Shown here: positions 52,681-64,000 of the stretch, one piece after another
Numbering within the stretch: position 1 is the first letter of the stretch
Layout of the letters: every line of letters begins with the position of its first letter
DNA from: Macrobrachium rosenbergii
Lineage: Eukaryota; Arthropoda; Malacostraca; Decapoda; Palaemonidae
Assembly (NCBI RefSeq): GCF_040412425.1
Contig: NC_089749.1
Coordinates: forward strand, 35,458,570-35,522,569
DNA length: 64,000 bases
Direction: 5' to 3'
The notes under the pieces: generated by a model
The model's database searches: none
The model's input: only the letters and a program-made list of their open reading frames with translations
What the model was told of the DNA's origin: nothing
Position numbers and translations under genes: made by a program

Positions 52681-53384
52681 CTAAAGCTAGCCATACACCT
52701 GCAGATTTGATCGCTCAGTTTCAGCAGATTTGATCGCTACGGACCAAATCTCCTAAATATCTGCCTGTGTATGGGGCGATAAAGATAAAACCTTGCACAT
52801 CAAATCGCTCATTTTGATCTTCCATCATGTTGGAAGTTTTTACCCCCGTACAGATTTTATCGCTGAGTCTATGGATAAATGCGAGAGTTCTTTCCTTCCA
52901 CAGGTTGAATAGTCAGTGTGTGGCTGACAGCAGGAGAGATAGGTTGTGCCCTGAGTGGTGTCACCATGGTTTGTGTATCTGACGCTCGTTTTACGAATAC
53001 AGATTTTATAACAGAATTCATTGAAATCTATAAAACACATACGTGCTTATGGCAAGTAAAATCCCCAGAGTATTCAAATCGTGACAAACGAGATTCAGCC
53101 TACAAAAGTCTTTTAACTTTTTGTCAAACAGTAAACCCTGACTGTGATGTATCTTTTGTAAAGAAGAAAATAGCAAACTTGAGGAATGCTTTTAGAAAAG
53201 AACATGCAAAAGTTAGAAAATCTACGAAATCAGGTGCTGGTGCTAATGAGATATATGTGGAGTTGGATATCTGTGCGATTTAGTCTGCGCAGTTAGTGGC
53301 GAGTAGAGCGGCAGATTTCATCTCTCGCATTCCATATCTGTTGGTCATGAGCGATCAAATCTGCAGGTGTATGGCTAGCTTTAG
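52681..53384 (+). mobile_element. 704-bp TIR transposon carrying a MADF-domain ORF, nested in LINE ORF1
   Basis: Perfect 37-bp terminal inverted repeats at 52681-52717 and 53348-53384 (outer bases CTAAAGCTAGCCATACACC). A GCAGATTTGATCGCT motif from the left repeat recurs at once inside it. The unit interrupts ORF1 of the minus-strand LINE, whose frame resumes on the other side. An intact 105-codon MADF-type ORF is the only gene. No transposase is present, so movement would need one in trans. PIF/Harbinger elements carry a Myb/SANT-MADF accessory protein, which makes that superfamily the first candidate. A clear target duplication was not found. Confidence 0.85.
52966..53283 (+). CDS. MADF/Myb-SANT-like DNA-binding protein in the TIR transposon
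   Basis: 105 codons from an ATG in good context (ACCATGG at 52963-52969); an upstream in-frame ATG at 52918 is possible. The peptide has the MADF pattern: FITEFIEIYKTHTCLWQV, then SPEYSNRDKRDSAYKSLL, and VKKKIANLRNAFRKEHAKV with the spaced Trp/Tyr/Leu core, ending in a basic, Ser-rich tail. MADF domains are trihelical DNA binders found in arthropod transcription factors and as accessory proteins of PIF/Harbinger elements. The frame is uninterrupted although every other gene in the window is broken. Likely role (inference): binding the transposon ends. It stops 64 bases before the right repeat. Confidence 0.75.
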   Translation: MVCVSDARFTNTDFITEFIEIYKTHTCLWQVKSPEYSNRDKRDSAYKSLLTFCQTVNPDCDVSFVKKKIANLRNAFRKEHAKVRKSTKSGAGANEIYVELDICAI

Positions 53385-53970
53385 ACCTTACATCTTCGTA
53401 TTTGCCGTCTTTAGCCACGTGCCCTATTTCGCCGCACCTAAACCGTGTACGTTGCTGTCCATTATACAAGATAATTAAGGCAAATCCGAAAACCGTAATA
53501 GACGAAGGAACATTCTCTTTTAGTCTCATGCTAGCAGTCCTGACTCCCGTCAATAGCCCTTTGAACGGTCCGTAAGCATATTTGTTTTGCCTGATTCCTT
53601 CCACTTTGCCATATTTCGATAATACCTCGATCAGCTTTTCATCTGAGAGTTCGAAAGGAGCATTCCTTATTGAAACATACGTAATGGATGTACTAAGGTT
53701 CACAATCTTTACATTTCCCAACTGTTCTGAACATACCTCTTTGCCTTCGTATTTTTCCATGAGATCAGTAAACACATTTGGTACTATTTTAACAATTACT
53801 CTGTTCCTATTTATAAAATGAACTCCTATAATCGAGTCATGAACCAATTTCATGTTTGAAAATAACATTCTACTAACAGCATCCATAGAAGGGTATGCAG
53901 AAAACTGTAACCCAAAGGAGTCCTTTCTCCTAAGCGGTGTTGAGTACGACGTCATACTGTTACACCGAAA

Positions 53971-56900
53971 CTAATCACTGAAAGACTCAATAGATGGCAG
54001 CACCATCGCCACCGTCTAGCGCAGACTCGTCACCTAGGCAATGCTGGGGGGCGGGAGGGCGAGGGGCCACTACTCAAAATAAGAGAAATTAACGAAGTTT
54101 TCAAGGTTTATAACTGCACTGTCACTTAAACCACCTTCACTATGCTTACTTCAGCATTAACAGCACATATTCACCGGTCCATCACAACATTTTCTCGGCG
54201 ATACTGTGTCTATAGTACCAGAAATAAGCAAAAATGAGCAGGAGCAGCAACAAAGTTCTTTACCTTATGCCTTCTTCTTCTTCTCCAGTTCAGAAAAAAT
54301 CAAGGTTTTAGTAATGCATTGTTTTAAAAACTTTAACGTCCTTTAAGATAAATTTAATTTAACATTTGAAAATTTTGATTTTGAACATTTGAAATCTTAA
54401 CGTAAGTTATAGCTGCTGTTAGTTTAAATCTTAACTTAAGCGAAACTTACTAATCATACAATGAACAGGCCTATGTTTTCACTTTAGTACAATAGACAGA
54501 TACACTATTTTATACAATCGGCGAGTGATGACAGAACGGGCATGTTCTTAAACTTGGCAAATGTTTGACCTTTTGTAATTTTACTCTGCGGCTTTGAACA
54601 TCGTGACGTTTGATGCGTCGTTTCTCCGGTTGGTCATTCAATTGTTACCACTTTTCGGTGCCTCCAGCTCCTTGGTTTGCTAACATTTGAAAAAAAAAAA
54701 TATCCTTTGGTGAAAGGCTTTTTGAGTGGTTGATTGGTCTGTACAGAAGCAAATTAGATCTATCGTTAAGGCTTCCAGATCATATAAGTTAATATAACCT
54801 TATTTTTTACTGACCAAAACAATCTTAGATACTGTAATTTTTTTATTTGTAATAAGTACAAACTACATTTCTGCTGTATTTTTTTTTCTTTTTGCTTTAC
54901 AGACTGTAGATTGGAATAGTTGAGACCCTGTTATCCAAGAACTCCGGTGTCGTTGCTTTCGCAACTCAATATATTTTAATGAGGTGATAGAGGAGCCTGG
55001 TGTTACTGATTCACTGCACTTTATGCCGAAAGTTGTCTTGCTTTGATTAAAATATGTAATTAGTAGACTGATTTTTCAATAAAGATCACATGTAAATATG
55101 AACGTCCTTTCCTTCACTAATAGAAGTTGCAGACTGTTTATAACTATGACCATCTGACCCCAATACACCAGTAAGTGAGATTGATAGAATGAGACAATGA
55201 GCACTGAAAATTCACTTAAAGGTTTAAGAGCTTTTTTCACATTAAAAATTTTGAAGTATGAAGTAATAACTGTAATCTGGCCTTCTAACTTGTAGGAAAT
55301 ATCATTACAGAATTATCATGGATCACGAAAATATGCGAAGTTGTTTTTTCAGAAGTAAAACCTCTTGAAGAACCGACAATACTGTTAAGACTGATGGTAT
55401 GCACCCTCATTCCAGTTAAGCTGAATTCGCTTAAGTTGTGAATACACCTTGCATCACTGATTTTTTGCAATAGATACTGCACTTTCAGACATTCCTTAAC
55501 CGTTAATAAAAATATTTTATCAGAAATGTGTTGGGCTTTGAGTAAAGGTGAATGTTTTCTGTCAAACGAGAAAGGCTTTCATCTACGCTTGAGGTGATAT
55601 TTTCAGTTATAAAGAGTAATAACGATTTCTGTAGATAACTAACGTTCATCATCTTAAACGGAGTGGAAGATATGATTAATGGAACGTGGCAAGTGCACGG
55701 TTGACTTACATCCATGATGTCACAACACCACTGGAATTTTTAGGGACCGTTTCTTACGACTATTGTATGGCAGCAAAAATTATTCCCGTACCCTCTGAAC
55801 TCTGACCCGGCTCTGAGGCAGTTCTCACGTTATTCCATGATGATGCTAAACAGCCACAAGGAATATGAGTGCATGCTTGCGTTGGATCTTTTAATATGGT
55901 AACTGCCAATTATGTTTAAATTCTTTTACTCATCTATATTTTTATTGAAAACGCTAAGTTTACAGCCTTCACTAACTTAACGCATATTTCTTTGATACAG
56001 TAAGAACATGAGAACAATAACGTTAACGTTAAGCTAGGACTGAATAGTCATTCTCGTAAAAATGGCGATGAATGAGCAGTTTTCCCATTCCTGAATTGTT
56101 AATACTGTAGAAGTGCACTAACATTTCCTTACCTAATATGCTGTATACTATGTTAAGAAGGAAAGGGAAGATTCCAAATTAAGGTTTTGATAATCAGAGT
56201 GCATTTGATATATGACAACGTATTGTTAGCTTATTGTTAACCAAATAGCATAGTTTTTATGCTCTTTATAGCTTTTACACTACTAACAATAGCACAAAGT
56301 TCTTTAAAATACCAAAAGACAAATGTTCAAACATTTCAGTGGCCAACAATGATAAAATCTTTTGTGCTGTTACCATAACGCCGTCAGTTACCCGATTAGT
56401 AAGGGGATTAGCCAAATCTACACAGCAGAGGACATTGACAGATAGTGAAAGTATCTAAAAAGTACTACACTCACTTCTTTGTCATGCCAAGCGACTTAAA
56501 TCAAGCTTTATTGTTCCAAGCATTTTATTAGGAAATGAACTGAGGTGAATGGAATAAAAAATGAGATGAATTATAATTTTGATGAAAATGTCATGTATAT
56601 TCAGCGGTCCATTTAGGAAATATATTGTTTTTAATGAAAACTCCTTTATGGGACCCGATACAATACTAAAGAAGCGAGCAGGTTATTTGGGTAATTTCGT
56701 AGTATTCAATTTCAGTTCCCTTTTTTTTTATCTTTCATTCTAGTTCAATCATTATTCTTGTAAACCTTATCTGTATGTGCATGCTTGTGTGCATGTCTTT
56801 CATGCTGTTGGGTTTCGTATATCCTTTTGCAATTTGATTCTTGTTAAATGGTTTTAGAATGATTATTCTTATCTGGTGATAGCCAAGCCACAGAATAACG

Positions 56901-58260
56901 CTGTCAGTATAGGTTTGGTTAATGTCACTAAAATCCCATAAGGTTTTGTAATACCTAGAGAACAGAAACCCTAATGAACCTTAATTAGCAAGCAACTTGA
57001 AAGGGAGACGAAAGAGGCTGTTGGCTGCCGTCAGTGCCATGGAACACCTTCCGGTGTTGATTAAGGACCAAGTCGATAATTGGCTAATTTATCCTTCAAT
57101 GCAGATGTCCTTCGCCTTGGTTGCCAAGCAAGACTAAAAGTCCATAGGGGAATAAAGCCACCTAATAATGTAAATTAAGAACCTAACTATTAGTTCAAAT
57201 TAACATAAAAGATATTCAGAAAGTTACGTAATAATATGTGCACATTCAGTGCTGTAACGTTTAAACTAAACAAACACTCGAATAACGATATTTTTTAAAT
57301 TGAAATCATATGGAAATATTTACACAAAAAGGTGACGAAAAGCAAATGATTTTGTTTTGTCCAAAATTATATTTATCTTAAATGCAGCTGCAAAAGATTA
57401 CTCAGTTAACTATAAATGAAATGTAACAGACTATTCACCAAAAATTCAGATAAAAAATGAGACCTTTCTTTAGCCGGACACAATAAAAATGATTTCGTAA
57501 GGTAAACAGGAACTGATAACCAACGAGATCGTATTTTCGTTTAATGACAACGTTATTGAAGTTGTTTTTTTATTAAATTTTCTATATTATAAGATACTGG
57601 CATAATAAAAGTTAACTTTCAGCCTCTAAATTTTCATTAATAAGTTCATATTTTACCATGTGAAATCTGTTCAGTAAGACGGGAGTTTAAACTAAATGTA
57701 GCTATAAATACGCCATACACATCTGTCTGCATGTAGTTGTAAGGCTATGGAGTGGCTAGTTAAAAAACCTAACTGTGTAATATTTCAGAATTTTATATTT
57801 GAAAGAAGAAATGGCTGTTTTGTATCACAGAATAAAAATAAATGTTACTCGCTTTTTCATTTAAATATTCAGTCAGATCTAATGCTTTAATGTGTCAGTA
57901 GGTAAAAAATTGTTGTTGTTTGCCACAGCTCACATCTGTTAATGCGATTTTTTTTTTTATTTTGCAGGTATGGATTTATCAGGAAGCAGCCATGACCCAG
58001 GCTACTGACGTAAGCCAAATCTGATAGAACTCTTCAAGTCGGAACAGTTTAGATTCATCCTGGTGTGGAATTTTCCTTCATATAATTTCTCCATAATTCT
58101 ATTTTGCCTCTTCTGTCCAAAAATGGTAAAATCTGGGTTTGTTCTGTTCACGTCATTTTTAAGCTCTATACATTCTCTGAGTTGAGCTTTTCATAAAGAG
58201 GCTTTTCATTCGCAATTTTATCACAATACCACACCGTCTTAAATGCAATCTCATCAAGCT
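53971..58260. other. Long A/T-rich stretch without a recognised gene
   Basis: 54000-54070 is locally GC-rich and may be the 5' UTR of the LINE. The rest holds only frames under 71 codons and homopolymer runs (for example 54690, 54880, 57950). A pyrimidine tract with TTTGCAG at 57960-57968 and a GTAAG at 58010 could bound a ~42-base exon, unsupported by other evidence. Confidence 0.45.
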
Positions 58261-58279
58261 CTTGAATATTGACAGTCTT

Positions 58280-58812
<533 letters not shown>

Positions 58813-59105
58813 AGAGACAGAGAGAGAGAGATGTAGAAATTATATATAAAAATAAATGTTTGTATGTTTGTGTACTGTAGAAATCCAAACCGCCTGACTG
58901 ATCTAGATGAAATTTGGCAAGTGACAATCATTTGACCCAACTTACATAATAGGGTAGGTTTCAAACCAGTACCCCGGCCCCGTTCCCCCTCCCCCAACTC
59001 CATTCTCCCTTCCCTTTGTAACTGAAGTGATAAACTCTACAGGTTTAGCATACCTCATTTTAGGTACTTGAGATCATAGGAATATATTGTTGAAAATCCT
59101 TTTCA

Positions 59106-60372
59106 ATCACCACAGTAATATCTGTATAAAAGGGACAGTCACTACAGTAATATCTGGATAAAAGGGACAGTCAACACAGTAATATCTGGATAAAAGGGAC
59201 AGACGGCACAACAATACCCTGGTTAAAGGTGACAGACGGCACAGTAATACGTGGATAAAAGGGACAGCCACCACAGTAATACTTAGATAAAAGGGGCAGA
59301 CAGCACAGTAATGCCTAATTAAAGGGGACAGACAGTACAGTAATACCTGGTTAAAGGGGACAGACAGCATAGTAATACCTGGGTAAAAGGGACAGTCACC
59401 ACAGTAATACCTGGATAAAAAGGACAGACAGTACAGTAATACCTGATTAAAAGTGTCAGACAGCACAGTAATGCCTAGTTAAAGGGAACAGATGGTACAG
59501 TAATACCTGGATAAAAGGGACACAATCACCACAGTAATACCAGGATAAAAGGGACAGTCACCACAGTAATAACTGGATAAAAGAGACAGACAGAACAGTA
59601 ATACCTGGATAAAAGGGACAATCACCACAGTAATTTCTGGATAAAAGGGACAGTCACCATAGTAATGCCTGGATAAAAGGGACAGACAGTACAGTAAAAC
59701 CTGGATAAAAGGGACAGTCACCACAGTGATACCTGGATAAAAGGGACAGTCATCACAGTGATGCTTGGATAAAAGGGACAGTCATCACAGAAATACCTAG
59801 ATAAAAGGGACAGTCACCACAGTAATACCTGGATAAAAGGGACAGACAGTACAGTAATACCTGGTTAAAGGTGTCAGACAGCACAGTAATACCTGGATAA
59901 TAGGGACAATCACCACAGTAATACCAGGATAAAAGGGACAGTCACCACAGTAATAACTGGATAAAAGAGACAGACAGAACAGTAATACCTGGATAAAAGG
60001 GACATTCACCACAGTAATTTCTGGATAAAAGGGACAGTCACCACAGTAATACTTGGTTAAAGGTGACAGACTGTACACTAATACCTGGTTAAAGGTGTCA
60101 GACAGCACAGTAATTTCTGGATAAAAAGGACAGTCATCACAGTGATACCTAGATAAAAGGGACTGTCATCACAGTAATACCTGGATAAAAGGGACAGTCA
60201 ACATAGTAATACCTGGATAAAAGAGACAGACAGTACAGTAAAAACTGGATAAAAGGGACAGTCACCACAGTAATACCTGGATAAAAGGGACAGTCATCAC
60301 AGTGATACCTGGGTAAAAGGGACGGTCATCACAGAAATACCTGGATAAAAGGGACAGTCACCACAGCAATAC
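59106..60372. repeat. 32-bp minisatellite, about 39 copies
   Basis: Unit AGTAATACCTGGATAAAAGG followed by GACAGTCACCAC, 32 bases, with variants (GACAGACAGCAC; GGTTAAAGG). Because 32 is not a multiple of three, three units give a 32-residue repeat in every open frame (for example CGDCPFYPGI). Those ORFs are artefacts. A 12-unit (384-bp) higher-order period is visible. Confidence 0.96.
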
Positions 60373-60454
60373 CTGTCAGTTCACCCACAACTGTTCGAAG
60401 GGTGAATGTTCTCATGAAAAAAGCAGAACAGCAAGTCGGACCGTCAACACAAAA

Positions 60455-60590
60455 TCCTCCCCCCTCTCCCTTCTCCTTCCCCTCCCCTTCCCCCTCCCTT
60501 TCCCTCTTCCCCCTCTCTCTCCATTTCCTCTTTCCTCTCCTCCCTTTCCCTCTTCCTTCCCCTCCCTTTCCCTTTTCCCTCACCCTACAT
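60455..60590. repeat. Pyrimidine-rich low-complexity tract
   Basis: Runs of CCCTCCCC, TTCCCTC and CTCTCC. No gene. Confidence 0.9.
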
Positions 60591-60635
60591 GTAGACTGAC
60601 ATTCAGAGTTTTCCTGACAGTGCTAGGTTGGTCAG

Positions 60636-60638
<3 letters not shown>

Positions 60639-60719
<81 letters not shown>
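60639..60719. repeat. (TA)n microsatellite
   Basis: About 40 TA units. Confidence 0.96.
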
Positions 60720-60721
<2 letters not shown>

Positions 60722-61175
60722 TATGTATATATCTTATTAAGATATTGTGAGGTGTTCTGATCTGTCGCTGGGACCATCAGGACATCCTCACTTCAAAACA
60801 AAAATTTACGTAATGCACCGAGTACTCTCAAGAAACACAGATCCAGTGTTCTTGATTCAAACGATTTTTTATGCATTTTTCAGAGGCTACTTTATATACT
60901 TGTTAGAACTATAATCACTAATGTATGTCAGGCATTGCAAGCTTTCCAAACATATGTATTTGAAATCTTTTCCTAAATTGCACATAGAATTGTTAACCAT
61001 TCTTCAGGTGTGAGAAAACACATCCGACTGTATATAGATGTCCCTCTGTTTTTCCCTGATGTCAAATACTACTTTTAAGCTCGCAAGAGATCTTGACCTG
61101 TCAGAGATTTTGTGTCATTAAATTAGAATACACTTTGACTCTGCCTCTTACTCACATCTTTGAGCAGTTAGCAGG
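60720..61175. other. Stretch upstream of element F
   Basis: No LTR, primer site or leader motif of the CsRn1-like type is visible, so element F seems truncated at its 5' end. Confidence 0.45.
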
Positions 61176-61761
61176 ATGGCTCGTCGACCAACAGACCACC
61201 CTCACCTACGAAGCGCCCACCCTCAGAACTGGGAAATTCCTAGGCAATGTAGGTGCAACAATATGAAACCTGCGACTGTCACATGTCTACAAGCAACTGT
61301 GGCGGCTAGTTATGATCCCTGTCACAGACAGCTGCCCAGAAACTACATTGGACCTTGTGAGAGAGGTCCTACTCACAAAATTATCCCACCAAACAGTCGT
61401 GGCTATAGCCAACACATCAACCATGGACCTCGACAATTTCCTGAAGACAGTCAATGCCGTCCACCTGGTCAACAAGTCGACGGAACCTATACAACCACCC
61501 GTAGCAGCAGCCATCCCACAGCCACAGCAGCAGACCAATACAGAGATGGAGAGCAATCCAGAGGGCCCTGCCACCCCCATACACCGCTACCAGAGCTCCA
61601 GGTGGAAAAATAAACCCAAATACAAGCCCAAAACAAAAGAATGTATCAAGGGCATTTGTTTCTACCACTGGAGGTTCAGGAGTGAAGCCCGAAAATGTGA
61701 AAATGATTGCCGCATGCCAAAAAACATGCAAAGGGGTCGCATCAGCAACCCAACAAAATAA
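61176..61761 (+). pseudogene. gag (C-terminal half) of element F
   Basis: The frame 61312-61761 reads LLTKLSHQTVVAIANTSTMD, then LVNKSTEPIQPPVAAAIPQP and the knuckle CFYHWRFRSEARKCENDC near 61657-61710 (C-X2-H-X9-C-X3-C). The capsid start is missing or scrambled (61176-61310). Confidence 0.8.
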
Positions 61762-61799
61762 ACACCAGTGGTGGGCAGATCAGTTGCCTCATAAGAGAA

Positions 61800-64000
61800 A
61801 CCGTGCCTGCTTTCTGCTGTCTTTCTTCCAGGTACAGGCAAAAAGACTTGGTGTGTTTTTTCATCAAAGACAAAAGATCAAATATGGAGTTCCTGGTCAA
61901 CACAGGCGCATGCAAATCATCCGTGCCACCCAACCTGCATGAACGCCTCAATCCTATCCCCAGCACTCTACAGGTGTCCACTGCCAGAGGAGCCCTGCTG
62001 AAAATATATAGGAAACAGACCATGAATTTGTCATTCGGCAGGAAGCAGTACAACTGGACATTCATCACAGCAGATGAACGTAACAATCACACTTTTAGGA
62101 GCAGATTTCCTAAAAGCCCACTACATGCTGGTGGACGTAGCGAAACAGCAGCTGATCACACGACCCGCCCCCAAACCCCACTCATTCTGACCCCAGCACC
62201 AGAGATAAATTGCCTCCTACAGGAGTTCAAGGAGGTATTTAAAGATGACCTGCAGAACAACCTAACCAAACCCACAAAGCACCACATCCAGCAACACATA
62301 GTCACTGAGGGTCACACAGTTCATGCCCATTTCAGATGTTTGGCCCCAGAAAAACTCATCCACACCAAACAAACTTTCCAGGACATGGAGAAAGCAGTAA
62401 TATACCAAAAAACCTCCAGCCCCTGACAGCACATGGCGACCTGCAGCAACTACTGGAGACTCAACATCAAGACTGTACCTGACAAGTACCCACTGCTGAA
62501 CATCACCGACATAACAAACCAGATGGAGGGCGCCAAAATATTTACGAAGATCGACCTGTTGAAGGGATGCTTCCAAGTCCTGGTCGTAAAAGGAGGACAT
62601 TGAAAAACTGGCCATTATACACCCCTTTTGGCATATACACCTTCAACCATAGCTGCTTCGACCTTCAGAACTCAGGTGCGACCTTCCAACGTCTGATGGA
62701 CGAGATCCTGGGCAACCTACCCTTCTGTGCCGATGATATATTGATATTCAGCCCCAACATCAAACAACACATAAGAGACGTCAGGTGGGTCCTGCAAATA
62801 CTTAAATGGGCAAAACCAGTAGTGGAATTCCTGGGCCACCAAATAAGCCCCAAAGGTGTAAAACCCCTCCCAGCGAAGGTCCAAGCAATCACTGACTTCC
62901 CAAAGCCAACAACAACTAAAGCAGTCCAAGAATTCACGGGAATGATTAACTATTACCACCTCTGCTGCCACAATAATCTTTCCTTTACCCCATAGGTCCC
63001 TCATCCTAAAGACGGACATGAGTAGCACAGTGATGGGCGCAGTACTTGAACAAGACATAGATGATGGTCGTCGCCCATTGGTCATTCTTCAGCAAGAAGT
63101 TATTGCCAGCAGAACAAAAGTACTCCACTTTTGACCAAGAGTTACTAGCAGTCCACAGAGCCATTCACCACTTCCAACTCATGATAGAAGGACGACAATT
63201 CATGGTGCAGACAGACCACTAACAGTTGGTACATGCCAAAGCGGAGAAGGGTGGTCAGCAAGACAGCAGCATCACCTGTCGTCGATAGCAGAACACTCCT
63301 GCACCATGAGATACTTAAAGGGCTCCTCCAACAATGTGGCAGATGCCCTTTCCCAAAACTCCATCAACATCGCCAAGATCAGGATATCATATCCCGAAAT
63401 AGCATCGGGTCAGAAGGATGCCACAGACCTACAGTGACTTTGGCCCTTATGTGGAGTGACTATCCATCAACAATGGAGGGACAACCATCGCTTGCAAGAC
63501 GAGTACCTGACGCCCTCACCCATACCTGCCATTAGGGTTGAGGAAGAAAGCCTTCAACCTTGCCAACAACCTGTGCCACCCATCAGGCAGATCCTTCGCC
63601 CGAACCCTGTAGGAACAGTACATCTGGTGGGGAATGAAGGCAGACATCAAAAAGTGGGCAAGAGAATGCTTCCCATTCCAAACACCAAAGATAACAAGGC
63701 ACAAGAGACAGGGATAGAAGAGTTCCAGACAACACAGCAACGACTGGCCCACATCCACATCAACATCTTGGGACCCCTGCCCCGCTCCAAGGGGTACAGG
63801 TATCTCTTTACGATCATCGACAGGAACACCAGATGACCAGAAGCACTACCAGTAAGGCAGAAGACAGCAGAGAGTTGTGTGAAAGTACTAATAAAGTGGG
63901 TCAGCAGGCATGGAGTACCGCAAGACATAACAAGCGACAGAGGAGCCAACTTCACTTCCACCTTATGGAGCTCCCTTGCCGCCAGCCTTGGGACAAAACT
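61800..64000 (+). pseudogene. pol of element F: protease, RT, RNase H, partial integrase
   Basis: The protease loop reads LVNTGACKS near 61893, with the catalytic Asp changed to Asn. RT pieces: EVFKDDLQNNLTKPTKHHIQ, RRLNIKTVPDKYP, KIFTKIDLLKG, then NSGATFQRLMDEILGNLPFC. The catalytic box is CADD after loss of about three residues near 62728. RNase H: LKTDMSSTVMGAVLEQ near 63010, with shifts. Integrase: IHINILGPL near 63755, where the first catalytic Asp is Asn. A TGA replaces the usual Trp at 63834-63836; then SRHGVPQDITSDRGANFTS, with the second Asp intact, before the window ends. Confidence 0.88.

Larger units (their letters stand above)
51856..53955 (-). pseudogene. ORF1 of the non-LTR element, interrupted by a transposon
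   Basis: 53955-53385 encodes MTSYSTPLRRKDSFGLQFSA, then a betaalpha-type RRM-like segment (ITYVSIRNAPFELSDEKLIE, VLSKYGKVEGI). A knuckle, FRCGEIGHVAKDG, follows in which the first and last Cys of C-X2-C-X4-H-X4-C are changed. The frame resumes left of the inserted transposon (52680 down) and runs as a very acidic, Glu/Asp/Ser/Thr-rich tail to a stop at 51856. An RRM plus zinc knuckle in ORF1 is usual for Tx1/L1-like and related elements, where ORF1 binds RNA in the ribonucleoprotein. One stop lies near 52585. Confidence 0.75.
48250..53970 (-). mobile_element. Two-ORF non-LTR retrotransposon (L1/Tx1-like), decayed
   Basis: In minus orientation: ORF1 (53955-51856) with an RRM-like and zinc-knuckle region and an acidic tail; ORF2 (about 51790-48583) with APE-type endonuclease, RT and a C-terminal CCHC finger; an A/T-rich 3' UTR; and a terminal poly(A), seen as a T-run near 48256-48270. 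The layout and RT peptides fit the L1 superfamily, probably Tx1-like; the clade is inferred. Unlike the GC-richer gypsy elements it is A/T-rich. ORF1 is split by a TIR transposon at 52681-53384. A GAAATTAAC near 54086 resembles the GGAATTAAAC left of the poly-T and might be a target duplication, unproven. Confidence 0.82.
61176..64000 (+). mobile_element. LTR retrotransposon F, CsRn1-like, 5'-truncated and cut by the window edge
   Basis: Carries the C-terminal half of gag and pol up to integrase in order. The Gag knuckle has the CX2HX9CX3C spacing. It forms a subfamily distinct from A/C and B/D and is closest to the fragment at 31378-31874. No LTR is inside the window. Multiple shifts and active-site substitutions. 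Confidence 0.85.

Noticed and set aside
57960..58015. Possible 42-base exon with acceptor and GTAAG donor, and a similar GCCATGACTCA string near 48199 and 14297
   Set aside because: An 11-base match is expected by chance many times in 64 kb, and no neighbouring exons are seen.
59107..60108. ORFs with repeated CPFYPGI-type peptides that look like a Cys-rich repeat protein
   Set aside because: They come from the 32-bp minisatellite read in any frame; no start context, no other coding sign, and the same peptide appears in several frames.
61176..61613. 145-codon ORF starting MARRPTDHP taken as a full Gag
   Set aside because: It overlaps the true Gag frame (61312-61761) that holds the CHCC knuckle; the first ORF has no domain and is mostly a shifted frame of the same DNA.

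Overview
The window looks like intergenic or intronic nuclear DNA from an animal with a repeat-rich genome. No host protein gene could be identified with confidence. A decapod crustacean or similar arthropod is my best guess. I infer this from the mix of CsRn1-clade Ty3/gypsy LTR retrotransposons, a DIRS-like tyrosine-recombinase element, non-LTR retrotransposons, long (TA)n arrays and a 32-bp minisatellite. Species cannot be read from the sequence.

Layout, left to right. 3-356 is a Ty3/gypsy RT fragment (+). 490-2192 is unclassified. 2193-7022 is CsRn1-like element A (-), with 341-bp LTRs and a 4-bp target-site duplication (TSD). 7640-9640 is a decayed DIRS-like RNase H and tyrosine recombinase (-). 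12483-20856 is element G (-): 1.2-kb direct repeats, a Gag with a hugely expanded Glu/Arg/Lys repeat, a zinc knuckle and a protease, but no visible RT, RNase H or integrase. (TA)n arrays lie at both outer edges. 22821-28111 is a solo LTR hosting CsRn1-like element B (+, 23087-28064). 28798-29536 is a broken DDE transposase. 30494-31360 is a non-LTR RT tail (-), abutting a gypsy pol fragment (+, 31378-31874).

From 31875 to 39281 lies a tandem array of a small non-coding LTR element: three LTRs and two ~390-bp internal regions, TRIM-like, minus orientation. CsRn1-like element D (+, 34432-39163) sits inside its third LTR with a perfect TGTT TSD. 40907-45825 is element C (-), the same family as A. 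48250-53970 is a non-LTR retrotransposon with two ORFs (-). Its ORF1 is split by a 704-bp transposon with perfect 37-bp inverted repeats and an intact MADF-domain ORF. 58280-60720 holds TA arrays and a 32-bp minisatellite with 12-unit higher-order structure. 61176-64000 is another CsRn1-like element, F (+), running off the right edge.

All autonomous elements seen are dead, each by different lesions. The CsRn1-like copies share several traits: a Trp-tRNA-type primer binding site (TGGTGACCCC), a CX2HX9CX3C Gag knuckle, an A-AAA-AAM -1 frameshift heptamer, and a G-run plus AGTAT polypurine tract before a TGTAA LTR start. They also share a little-noticed repeated leader motif around TTAGCGGAC. 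The TRIM-like array shares the primer site, polypurine tract and LTR ends, so it was probably mobilised in trans by these elements. The best candidates for something undescribed are element G, the TRIM array, the leader repeats and the MADF transposon.
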